NCBI GenBank assembly: GCA_037176905.1
Contig: JBBBWG010029732.1
Location: 8,147-42,503 of the forward strand
Length of the DNA: 34,357 bases
Direction of reading: 5' to 3'
Source of the DNA: Azolla pinnata
Taxonomy: Eukaryota > Streptophyta > Polypodiopsida > Salviniales > Salviniaceae
Numbering within the stretch: the first letter of the stretch is position 1; each line of letters begins with the position of its first letter. Shown one piece after another: positions 22,901 through 33,379 of this stretch. The notes beneath the pieces were generated by a model, which worked only from the letters and a program-made list of their open reading frames with translations, was not told where the DNA came from and made no database searches. The translations under genes were made by a program, and so were the position numbers.

Positions 22901-25010
22901 ATTATGACGACTGTGTTATGGACAGAATTGGAACTTTACGTGTTACTGGGAGCATATGTGCTTCGCTTGCATCTGGGTCTGAGTGTTTTTAGAAGTCACT
23001 GGCCCATGATGCATATCCTACAGATGTTTTGTCAAATAGTTTGACCAGTTTAATGCTTCTTGTTGAGTTCTCTGCATAGTCATGATAAGGCTGACATTTA
23101 TCCAGAGACATCAGATAAAAAAATATCTACCCCTACCATGCTTCCCCAAAGAAACTAACTATCCTACCCTCTTTTTCTTTAATGAAGAAAATATCCCAAT
23201 AAAATTACGCATTCTCCCAGATATTTATCATGTATGCCCCCAAGGAGATGATATTGCATTGTGAATGCAGAACTGATGACAGGAGAATCACGGCCATAGT
23301 TTCCACAAACATAGAGTATTTGCACAAAATAAGATATCCACAGAGTCTCATAGAGTTCTGTAGGTAAAATATATCGGCTTGCCACGTGTTCTTGTTTGCA
23401 TGTACAATTCATGAAGTTCTACATTGATGTAAAATAAAGCTTGCTTAATCCATACCATTGGAATTATTTTGCATACAAAGGTTTTTCTTTGCAAAATAAA
23501 ACGGGCACAGGAAATAATAATAAATTGTCAGGAAATACATGTACATACTTCAACAGCACATGTGAGTCCATGTCCAATGTGAAGAGCACCTGTGACATTA
23601 GGTGGAGGGATGACCTACAAATTAAAGGAGATTTTTGATGCACAGTAAAAATCAACAAATTGAATCATAACTCAGCAATAAAGCCTAACTAACTCACGAT
23701 CACGAATGGTGAGCCCTTCCGGGAAGGATCCGCAACAAAAAATCCAGATTTCTCCCAATATTCATACCAGCTATGAGACAGTTCCAATAATCAGCACGAA
23801 ACTACGACAGTTAAAGCCAACGCATTCCAATATAACCAGACAATTCACTTATATCACGAAATTACCTTGCTTCCACAAGAGTTGGATCATATGATTTTGC
23901 CATGTCTGGTGCTAATTGTTTCTTCTCCCCCAAAACAGTAGGAGGGTCTTGATAATCACCATCCTCTTCTTGCTTGCGTGAAGGTTTTTTTGTTTCTTTA
24001 GGTTTGGATGTCCCTTTCTCTTTCTCTTTCTGACATCTCAAAGCATACAATTCCAGGTTACAAACAAAAACTAGGCAGAAACATTGTGTAGATAATCTAT
24101 CACATTCTTACCTGGGCTTTCAATGCCTCAGCTTTTTGCAGGGCTTTTAGTTTCTTTGCTTCCTTCTCTTTAGCCTGTGTTCATCATCAGATTGGGGTGA
24201 TCTTTATCTATTCTCATCAAAGGATTATTTCAATTTAGAAGTATCAATATTTCTCACTACAGGAAAGTAATGATGATGATGAAAGCTTATAACGACATGA
24301 AAAGTGCATTAACAGTGATAGATGACACTGCTGAATACGGCCTCTTCATAGCTTAGTCATGTTTCATTTATCTCTACATCTGAATTAGTCGTGTTTCCTT
24401 CAACAGCCAAACTATATGATTGAAGCTTAGACGTTGCCTGCTTATTGATGAGTTTAATTCTAAACCTCGCTGATAGTCCATCATTATGACTTGGACAGTA
24501 ATGCACAAAGCAGGAAAATGCAGGCGATTTCTGTCGCTGCTGTCAGTCAAGTAACGGACTATGTATAGGATGAAGACGCTTCCACAACCTTACACAGATG
24601 CTTCTGGTCCGATCTTCCATGTCCACTAATGTCATTCAAGCTCGACAAAAACGAAGCAAATCCAACGGAGTTTCATAGAAGCGGCCTAAATAAAAACTCA
24701 AACTTGATTTGAGCTTGAATTCTTCCGCGCAGAAAGCAGGCATATTTTGCCGAAAACGGCCTCCTCGTATTGATAAAAACACACATTTTTGCAAAGTCTG
24801 CACGTTTTTGTACATGAAAGCGAGCATATTTCTCTCGCTTCTGAAGATCGGAGGAAAATAAAAAATGTGGAGAGAAAAGACGAGGAATCCATTACCTTCT
24901 CATCCTTCCTCTTCTTCCTCTCCAAGTCAGCATCGCTTCCATCATCCAGATCAGCGGCCTGATGCAGAGAAAGCAAGAGAGGGAGGTCAAGTAAAGAGAA
25001 AGTACATAAG

Positions 25011-25044
<34 letters not shown>

Positions 25045-25141
25045 AAGGAGGAAATGAGTCGAATTGCAATACCTCGTTGTTAGGCGGGTGTATCTCGGGA
25101 GTAGTCGTCGTTTCCGTCTCTCTGTCGGTATCCTCCCCCAT
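16945..25141 (-). CDS. VALRS: Valyl-tRNA synthetase (class Ia), complete
   Basis: Charges tRNA-Val with valine and edits mischarged threonine. Exons in transcript order (all complement): 25073-25141, 24896-24958, 24112-24174, 23866-24029, 23698-23770, 23549-23614, 22279-22362, 22131-22208, 21957-22040, 21788-21867, 21643-21700, 21169-21471, 20889-21059, 20581-20771, 20085-20487, 19569-19820, 18472-18978, 18282-18385, 17859-17958, 17319-17461, 16945-17104; 1071 aa. Residues ~35-90 are Lys/Glu/Ala-rich, as in eukaryotic ValRS. The signature HIGH (residues 156-159, in [15 protein letters not shown]) and KMSKS (664-668) are both intact. Also seen are [12 protein letters not shown], the editing-domain text [20 protein letters not shown] and [31 protein letters not shown], and the anticodon-binding segment with [14 protein letters not shown]. 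The C-terminus is a short coiled coil. The start is the first in-frame ATG (in [14 protein letters not shown]). The frame stays open upstream without another ATG, so no mitochondrial presequence is evident. Confidence 0.97.
17176..17210. repeat. 35-bp direct repeat, copy 2 (last intron of ValRS)
   Basis: Identical to 16437-16471. Here it is preceded by TAACTAAAACCTGATC, the sequence that forms the palindrome at the other locus. It lies in the intron 17105-17318. Confidence 0.95.
22363..23548 (-). other. Long intron of ValRS (about 1.19 kb) after the HIGH-motif exon
   Basis: Lies between the exon carrying HIGH (23549-23614) and the exon with GTDHAG (22279-22362). AT-rich. Besides the 29-bp tandem repeat (22569-22653) no gene or recognisable transposon is seen; short open frames inside it resemble nothing known. 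Confidence 0.85.
22569..22662. repeat. 29-bp tandem repeat (about 2.8 copies) ending in a 14-bp inverted repeat
   Basis: Units start AAGAGCATGTT at 22569, AAGAGCCCGTT at 22598 and again at 22627, with CCATGTCTATTTGCA in between. The 14-mer CTATTTGCACAAGA (22617-22630) is matched exactly by its reverse complement at 22649-22662, with an 18-base loop. Confidence 0.9.
24175..24895 (-). other. ValRS intron of about 720 bp, nothing recognised
   Basis: Between the exons 24112-24174 and 24896-24958. Contains ATGATG words near 24272 but no gene, RNA or repeat that I can support. Confidence 0.8.
25014..25043. repeat. (GA)n microsatellite in ValRS intron 1
   Basis: About 14 GA units inside the 114-bp intron 24959-25072, giving a CT-rich tract upstream of the 3' splice site in the transcript. 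Confidence 0.9.
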
Positions 25142-25226
25142 AATCTGTCCGTCCGTCGGTCCTTGGGCCTTGTCAGTCTCCCTGTGGCGCGCGCGATCGA
25201 CCAGGAATGGATTTCCCTGCAAATCC

Positions 25227-25234
25227 TAGGGTTT
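25227..25234 (-). promoter_or_regulatory. Telobox (AAACCCTA) in the ValRS 5' region
   Basis: AAACCCTA on the minus strand, 86-93 bp before the ValRS start codon. Teloboxes near the transcription start are typical of plant genes of the translation apparatus and are associated with expression in dividing cells. Function here is inferred. Confidence 0.55.
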
Positions 25235-25486
25235 AGTTGAGGCAGGAGAGCAGACGATGGCGGAATCTATGAGCTCTCCTCTCCTCTTTCTTCTCTCGGT
25301 TTTGGAAATTCCCATTTCTGCCCCTCTTTCATTCTACACAAAACTGCCCCTCGCTCTCTTGAACACCTCTTAGACAGAATGCAGAACAATTGGATTTCGG
25401 TTCCATTTTTTTCTTCGAGCAGATCAAATGGTTTTAACGAAAATATGGCTCGAAATGCCACAAGTCGGTTCGTGGTTCGCGCACAG

Positions 25487-25618
25487 TTCAAACGGTAGTG
25501 TTTTTTGGTCACGAAATGGTCCAAACGGTAGTGTTTTTTTGGTCACGAAATAGTTGGAACGCCAATGTTTTTAAAAGGTCACGAAACGGTTCAAACGGCA
25601 GTGTTCCTGGTCACGATC
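25487..25618. repeat. Imperfect tandem repeat of 32-36 bp, about four units, upstream of ValRS
   Basis: The word GGTCACGAAA recurs at 25507, 25541 and 25577, and GGTCACGA at 25609. TCAAACGGTAGTG-type words fall between them, with T-rich spacers. It lies about 350-480 bp upstream of the ValRS ATG, inside the likely promoter. Confidence 0.9.
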
Positions 25619-27104
25619 TCGTAAAAGCATGTTCCGACTGGGCTTTTGGTTCTGCTCGAGGGGCCCCGAGGTCTGGCTTTTGTGATTCGATTTCCATGGC
25701 TCAATACGTCTCGCGAAGCAAGAGTGGCTTTCATCTGTTTCGCACAGAGGTTTTGGGTTCAATCTCAATCACAAGTGATTCATGATTTGCTTTAGAGTTT
25801 GCTTCGAGCACCCTAAAAGAGGATGTTATCAATTCAATTCGAGTTGAAATCCCTACTTCTGCTCGATATTAACAGCAAGCCTGAGGTCAAATATCGTTTA
25901 CACACACTCGCGTTACTTTATCTACCTTCTTGAATCATGTCGCTTTGAATCACCTCAAGCAAATTTTAAGGATGATTTCAATGTCACGCACACGCGTAGC
26001 CTTTAATGCTATGTAGAGTAACATTCAACAAGATTTGCTCATACAAATCAATATTGTAGCAATGAAAGCCTCAAGCAATGTCCTAGAGGGATCATATATT
26101 TTCGATGATTGCATTTTCTTGTTAGCAAGCGATTGCCTTAAGTCCATGGATAACTTTACTTTGGCAGAAATGGAATCCAAGGAGCTCTTGGAAGTCCCTT
26201 ACCAATAACCTTGGAATTGAATCAACATTCATCATCACCATATCATGAAGCAACATACATGTAGGCATAATCAGAGGCTTTACGAAAATCATGTTTTCAT
26301 CACACTTTCCAATATAAGCTCATCTAAAATTCCATTCAACTTTCCAAGCACTTCTATAAGCTCATCCAAACATATTCACACACATACCTTGAACAATAAA
26401 ACCATTTGTTGGGCACTCAAACCCAAACTACATGGAAAGTCATCTCCAAAATGGGCTGACAATCCAAAACAATGCCAAAGAATTCACAAGGTTGATTTCC
26501 CAAGCCTTTTAATTTTCACATAAATGCTACGCAACGAAAGTCGTAATCAAGAACAAGATTCCTATAATTTCATCATGGAAAATGAAAGTCATGTGATTAC
26601 AAATATTTTTAACTTTGTCAGGCGCCGACTGTCTAGCCTTTTGAGCATTTCTTCGGACACTTGTTTGCCTGTCTATTTTTCCAAATGCCCAAATGCCAAA
26701 ACTTTGAAGGCATTTCATCTTTCAGCAAAAAGAGGATTGGATGTGTATCTCTTTCTACACACCCAAAACTTGTCATGGAAGGGACTGGCTCCTTTGAACC
26801 ATTCATTCCCCATTCCGAGAGCATAATACAATCATAATAACTAAATATATGTATGTGTGTGTGTGTGATTTTATCTATATCAATAATACAATACATTACC
26901 TGGTACTTAATGCGTATTCTGCACTGTCCAGGTTTTAAACCAACGCTATATTACATGTTTGCTATAGGAGCATTATGATGCCATCATTTGCCCATGCTGC
27001 GCAAAAGAATCTACCAAAACCAGCATTCTTCCAGAACAAATGCAAACAAGCAAGGTATCTGCTTCTCTTGCTCGGTGTATCTTTGGGACCCAATATGCCT
27101 CACA
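25619..27104. other. Intergenic region between ValRS promoter and the kinase 3' end
   Basis: AT-rich DNA with no supported gene; short frames here look random. The 3' UTR of the kinase lies just below 27105, and a GT/TG tract occurs near 26850-26866. Confidence 0.65.
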
Positions 27105-30100
27105 TTAATCATTAATTAACAATCTCTCCAGCGGCTTAAGGGCGATGGTAAGCTCAGAGAATGATGGGCGTAACCTCGGCTCACTGTTGAATGAATAATC
27201 AGTAAATAAACCCTATTATCAAGTTCAATCAAGCTCTCTCAATCATGTAATACCTCTCTTATCTATCTTTGAATATGACAACATCGAAGAATGACAACAG
27301 GAAAAAAAACCAGGTCAGAGACATGCAGGCTGATGCAGCAATGATCAAAAGATAAGTTAATGAGCCTAGATAAGAGAGCATTCCCTACTAGTGCTTGTTC
27401 CATGGTCAACACAATATAGTTCTATCCACCTACAATTGCTACGTTCCTCTAATTTCTTCATAGATATATTATGCTGACTTCTCTTTATATAAGTCCTTCC
27501 AAATTTGAAAAACAGCCTCGTAAACCATTGTCACCTCTTTAATCAGTACTACAACATATAATAGTACTAATATATCATTACGTATATATACCCTAAGAAC
27601 ATAATTTAATTGCTAAAATAAAATCATATGTGTGTGTATGTATGTATATGCTCTCAAAAACACTCATGCAGAACAAACTTAAGCTCAAGATCTAACAAAT
27701 CATAATATAATTTAAATAATAACATAATGCTACCCTTTGGGTCACAAACCTTTGCCAGCAGCTTGAAATAATTTGAACAACATGGGGATCAACATTTCTT
27801 GGGATTTCTAGGCGACGATTCTGGAAGCCAACAGCACCAACAACCTGCATCGGGTTCATTCCAGTCCACGGTTGTTGTAAGGTGCACAATTCCCACAAGA
27901 TGACACCATAGCTATACACATCACATCTGAAATAACAATCATTTTTTTAAGTATCACTACAATACAAGTTATGTAAAGAATCAACCACCAGAGCAGATAT
28001 GCCCAGAAAATAACAAGAACCTTGAAGCTTTAGATTACTCTACTTTAAAAATGTTCAGGCTTTCAATCCATTAAACAGACATCAAAAAACATGCGATGCA
28101 ACATAAGAACCTCCATCAAGACGTATTTAACTTTAAATCCCTCAAAATATCCTAGAAAACTGACAATGATGTAAAAACAGATCAAGTAAGTAAAGCAATA
28201 AAGCATATTCCTACGTTATAGAAGTAGAATAAGCATGAACTAGCCCAGATGGCCAAAAGAGCCTGATTTCCATCTTCATAGCAGGTCTGTATTTTCAATT
28301 CCATATATATCCATATCATTGTGAAAAGCATTATGGCAGATTTTGATCACTTAATTAGGCACTACTAATAGTCTAGATGTTGAAGTTTATAGATGTAATA
28401 TCCCCAACAGCACAGCATCAACACACATATAGGTGACACAGTAAACAGGATTCATTTTAACACACTTTCGCAGTCTGATCTTCCCAAAAATAAAGACTCG
28501 ATAAAGAGCTCTGCATCTCCTTCAAGACAACACAAGGAAATGTGTATGCGCACCCTAATCGATACCCTCAAACTTGACCACTATACAATTTTTCGGTTAA
28601 AATCATAGTTTCCTTCACTGTACACATTGTAATTTAACAACTAGCCGCTTACTTTTCATTTGAAAGCTCATTCCGAAGTACTTCAGGTGCCATCCATTCT
28701 GGCTGTAAGATAGCAGATGAGATGAGTTAAAAAAATCATATAAAAGGCAATAGAGTTTGAGCCCAACATAAAGAGGGACATAAATTGTATGTCAAGCTTA
28801 CAGTTCCAGCTGTTGATTTTGATGAGAGAAAGGTATGGTGTTTCATACGAGACAAGCCAAAATCGCATACCTGCACATCCATATTAACTTACAAGGCATA
28901 ACTCTAAAGAACACCAGAGAAAAAGAGAGAATGATATTCCAAAGCAGTCTTAGGGAGCGTTTCCAACAGAGAGAAATAGTAAAAGGGTTCATCAGGAGTT
29001 TGAAAATCTCTGAACTCATCTACTAAAAAAGTGCTAGATATGATCATGCTAGTCACTTGCCCACTATATGCATTATCATGTTGAGACACGCAGAAATGTA
29101 AGATTAAATATTATTCACTTAAGCACAAACAAAAGCTAGCACTCTTCGAACAGTCAGTTTGAGGTATTATTCGAGTAGAAACAAATCAAGTTTACAGAAC
29201 ACCCACCTTTACAACCCAGTTTTTATCAACCAGGAGGTTTGGTGACTTCAAATCTCGATGAACAATGATGGGGTTGCTAGTGTGAAGATAATTCATTCCT
29301 TCAGCCTAAGAAAGAAACAAATTATCAGAGTCCACAACATGCAAATACACAGGAAGTGGGACAGGACGTCAGCAGAGCCTTGGTAAACATACAACATCAA
29401 GTGCCATCTTGAGTCGCAATTTCTCGTCAAGTTGACAGTTGGGTCGATGTAGCAACCTGAATAAACTTCCTCTGCACCATATTCACATCAATAGTTTAAA
29501 TCAATAAGAATAGTAGCATATTCCAACAAGTGATAGAGAAAATACCTTGGCAAGTATTCTGTCACAATGGAAAGGTTTGGCGGGCGGGTTACTGCACCAA
29601 GAAATAAAACTACATTTGGATGTTGCATTCGTCGCATTATTCGAACCTGGAGAAGTAACGAATGTCAATGAGAACAAGTATACTATTCTTTTCACTCAAA
29701 ATGCTTGAAGAAATGGAAGCTATGCATCACATTACCTCGCTAATAAATTCATCAAGTGCATCCCCAAAAAAATCTTGGTCCAGGAATCTCTTAACAGCAA
29801 CTTCCTACAACCAAGGTATCATTGAGCAAATCACAATATCGGCGCCATCATATACACATTAAATTTCCTTCACAATGTAAGTTTTCCAAAGAGAAAGAGT
29901 TTTCTATAGAACATGTTATGCAAAGGCTTTGAAGCCGTACACTATCTAAGATATCTAAACATTTACTAATATATAGGGTAGCATAATTGGTATTCCAGAA
30001 ACACAACTGAAAGTTTGTAGATTACCGTTCCACGCCAATCTCCGTGATGAACCTCACCATAAGAACCTGTCACCAATAATACATTGAGGATCATCTTTCT

Positions 30101-33100
30101 ACAGAGAAACACAAAACCAACACCCTCTGGCACTTATTTCAACAAAATATTACCCAATCCTATCCGCTCGCCTATCACAATCTCTTCCCATGGAATTTCC
30201 CACTCTGTTACATTTTCGAGCACTGGATCTCCTTTATTATTGACATGTTTTTTCCAACATTCCATATAACCAGAATTTAGTCTTTCATGAATATTCAGTA
30301 TCTGAATCTCTGCTTCAGAACTTTTCCTTGCGTCTTCACCACCATTATTATCAACAGGATTCCTGAGAAAAACCCATTCTTCATCCAAGTTCAGAGGAAC
30401 ATCCACGGCTGTTTGAAGCCCAAATAATGCTGGATTTGATTTTTCAACTTCATCTGTGTTCTTAGAAGATTGACATCCAATAACTGGGAATTCAGGGGTA
30501 TCCTTGGAATTTCTCCATTCACCAGATACAGACAGATACCCATTCTCTTGTTGCTGACTTGATGTCATAAGAGAATGATTTGATGGTTCTCCCCTTGATT
30601 CATCACTATAAGTGGCAGTAATTTTAACTCGATTTTCACCAGTTAGAAGATCATGGGCATTGTCCATCTGCAAAAAGATCTCTTCAACAAGGGCAGTGTT
30701 CTCGAATAGATCAATATTGGCTGCAGTTCCAATTGGTTCAGCAGGTAGCAAAGTCCCAGGTGCACCCATTAGGTCAACAATATACTCCCTACATTTCAAT
30801 CAAGAGCTATGAACTGAAGGCAAGAAAACCTAAGAGTTCGGTTTTATGTTTAGCATTTCTGATCACAAAGTAAACAGAACACATATACATACAAAAGACC
30901 AAGACATAATGATGAAACAAGATGACTTCTAAAATCATAAAGATGGGTGTGAGGAGCAAATTACAAAACAAGAACAGATGAAAAATATAGATGTACACCA
31001 AAAACGAAACGGAGTTTCTCCCTCATTATTATAACGTGAGAATTTAAACTTTAAATCAGAATTCGTCTAATAATTACAAAATACGCTGGTAATACATATA
31101 GATAACAAAACCAGAGGGAAATTACACAACCCCACATACAAAAACTTTTGATTAGAAAGCAGAGTCGCAAAAATCATGCCCTTAATCAAAATTGTTTCTC
31201 CTATTCTCATCCAAATCCCTTACTCAAATGTATAAGGGAAGAATATACACTAAGACTATGTATTAAACATGTAAATTTGATGTTTGTTGCCAGCTTTAAA
31301 CCCCTCCACATTAATTTCTTTTCAGAGTTAAAACTGTCATTCAAATATTATATGTTTTGTAAAATAACACAAATATCTGGAACTTGCACATGAAACTTAC
31401 AAATGCAGTAAAGCAAAATTTGATTCCAACAGTGGAGAAAAATTCACTATGACAGAAAATCCCCCCATGATTTTGGACCTAGTGAGAGTTAATTCAACAG
31501 TGGAGGAACTTTTGCTATGACAGAGAATCCCCCTATGATTTTGGACCTGATGAGACTTCATTCAACAGTGGAGAAACCTTCACTATGACAGAGAATCCCC
31601 ATATGATTTTGGACCCGGTCAGAAATTAATTCCAAACTTAACAAGCTTGATTGCTGCTAGATGTGTTGACACCCTGGATACCCAAGATTGGCACCCCTTT
31701 AAAAATGGTTCTTTGCTCAAAATTAAAAGAAGATGATATTGTATTGATAGTATCTAAACCCTAAGAGAACAACTAACAGTTTCAGCCACTTTCAAAAATT
31801 AAAACCTGCATATAGACGTTCTGACATATTCTCCATCGAGCATAGTAAAAAAGGAGAGCAAATCCACTAAGAGATCTGCAGAATTCATCACTACGACATT
31901 ACTCTAGAGTAGCTCTACGTCAGAGCCTGCACACATATTACCACATCTAACTAGACTGAGCATATGCCGGCCTATGCCTCTGGCCAAACATTCTGCTTTT
32001 AGAACCATTGGTTCTCATCATTTCACATTGGCCACACAATGCTGTTATAAATATTAAATGGTGCAATAAGGAAACGACAAAAAAACATCTCCTTGAAGCA
32101 ACTTTGATTACAGTTTCCAACCTGTCAGATTCGAGCTTGACAATATTGACTGCTCCTTCATCTGTTCCTGTGTAATGACTTCCTTTAACTAGTCGACATG
32201 GAATGCCCACATGATCAGCCAAGACCTAAACCATCAAATAGCCCAAGGTAAAATATAAAAGTTAATTTCAAATAATAACAACGCTGATTTATGAAATGGC
32301 TTATAGGTATTAGGAAGTCCAATTTTGATAGTAGGTAGGTGTTGTATTGTGGTAGCTTTGACTAATCTATATACCTTGAATAATAGTGCCCGATGTCGAG
32401 AGAGTCCAATTTTAAGACAGCCCAATGGCAAAACAATATTATTTATAGATGTCCTCAGTTCATAGCTTTTCTTCACCCAGTTTCTGAGCATATTATTTGC
32501 ATCAACAACGGGTCCTCCCATGTGTTGAACAACGAGGTCAGCAATTTTCTGAACAAGGACACTTGATTGTGGACTAATTCCATTCATTCCACAGTTGACC
32601 GCAAGACAGAGCGATGCTTGTTCAAGATGCATGAGATCTGGATCTACTGCCCTGTTCACTAACACCACTTCATAGCCGAGCATACCTGTTACTGGTGTAC
32701 TCTGAAGATCCACCAGCGAGGGGATCTTTTCAACAGTGCCAAAATCTGATACCACGCCATACACATCGTAAAACCCATCCACTACCTTTTCATCATAGTC
32801 TAGCACATTAAAACTCTGCAAAACAAAGAACATGAAAATTAAGCTTAAATACATGTTGGAAAATTAGGGAACCTCAATGTTTTGCTTTACCCAATATCGG
32901 TGAGCCACACACTCAGCAGGTGTACTTCCTGGAGAGACAGGGCGGCCAAGACTTATCCTCTTTGCAGCTCTAATTTGCAATGACTCAGGATCATCACCCG
33001 CAATGTTCTGATTTGAGACACTGAGTGCCAAAGCGAGCTGAACCTGATACTCTTCTTCATAATAGTTGAAATTGCCCTGATCCTGTGGACTCGGATTTTC

Positions 33101-33379
33101 GGCATTGGCTGTGGAAGTGGATGGCTGTGAGCTCTGGGTTTGCCGTCTGGGTGTGGATACGTTATTTGATGCTGCGGATGAAGAAGAAGAAGATGGCCGA
33201 AAGGTATGGCGAGCGTTTGTCAGCCATCCGGTGCGACCCGATGATGATGATGATGATGATGTGACAGGAGATTCTTGATTCTCACTGGTACTCAATCCTC
33301 CTATTGCTTGATTATTCCTCCCATCAAAGCCTCCCTCATGGTTTCCTCCAAGATGAAGCTTCCGGAGTATGTGTTTCAT
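27105..33379 (-). CDS. EDR1/CTR1-type Raf-like MAPKKK (protein kinase), complete
   Basis: Plant Raf-like kinases of this group act in defence, senescence, sugar or ethylene signalling. Exons in transcript order (all complement): 32891-33379, 32375-32815, 32122-32225, 30154-30788, 30026-30066, 29736-29804, 29546-29646, 29393-29471, 29207-29305, 28802-28870, 28653-28702, 27750-27926, 27105-27183; 810 aa. It starts [12 protein letters not shown], the N-terminal signature of the EDR1-like clade, followed by Ser-rich low complexity. The EDR1 domain covers ~110-355 ([55 protein letters not shown]). A Ser/Asn-rich linker follows. The kinase domain spans ~545-805: Gly loop GLGSYGEV (to 562), catalytic Lys575 in EVAVKRF, HRD 669-671 in [13 protein letters not shown] 689-691, APE 714-716, then [13 protein letters not shown] and [20 protein letters not shown]. 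All catalytic residues are present, so it is probably active. Whether it is EDR1 itself or a sister is not decidable here, so no symbol is given. Confidence 0.95.
27927..28652 (-). other. Kinase-gene intron of about 725 bp, nothing recognised
   Basis: AT-rich intron between the exon carrying [13 protein letters not shown] and the exon with APEVL. No repeat or gene seen. The neighbouring intron 27184-27749 is likewise featureless apart from a short TGTG/TATG tract near 27630. Confidence 0.8.
30789..32121 (-). other. Longest intron of the kinase gene (about 1.33 kb)
   Basis: Splits the EDR1 domain between LVKGSHYTG...LESD and REYIVDLM; the Arg codon AG|G is divided. It is AT-rich and carries the 68-bp triplicated repeat at 31423-31625. 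No transposon ends or gene recognised. Confidence 0.85.
31423..31625. repeat. 68-bp tandem repeat, three diverged copies
   Basis: The word CAACAGTGGA occurs at 31427, 31495 and 31563, exactly 68 bp apart. Each is followed by CTATGACAGA.AATCCCC and ATGATTTTGGACC. Copies differ by point changes only. Confidence 0.92.
33239..33260. repeat. Trinucleotide repeat encoding a Ser run in the kinase N-terminus
   Basis: GAT/ATG-type triplets on plus read as TCA/TCG codons on minus and give seven consecutive Ser after the VT pair. A second Ser run (33176-33194) is coded by TCT/TCC triplets. Both are in frame. Confidence 0.85.

Noticed and set aside
24698..25222. 174-codon minus-strand frame with a Ser/Leu run over ValRS exon 1
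   Set aside because: Only its 5' part (to 25073) is exon. The rest reads through intron 1, the (GA)n tract and exon 2 in the wrong frame, and its start is TTG.
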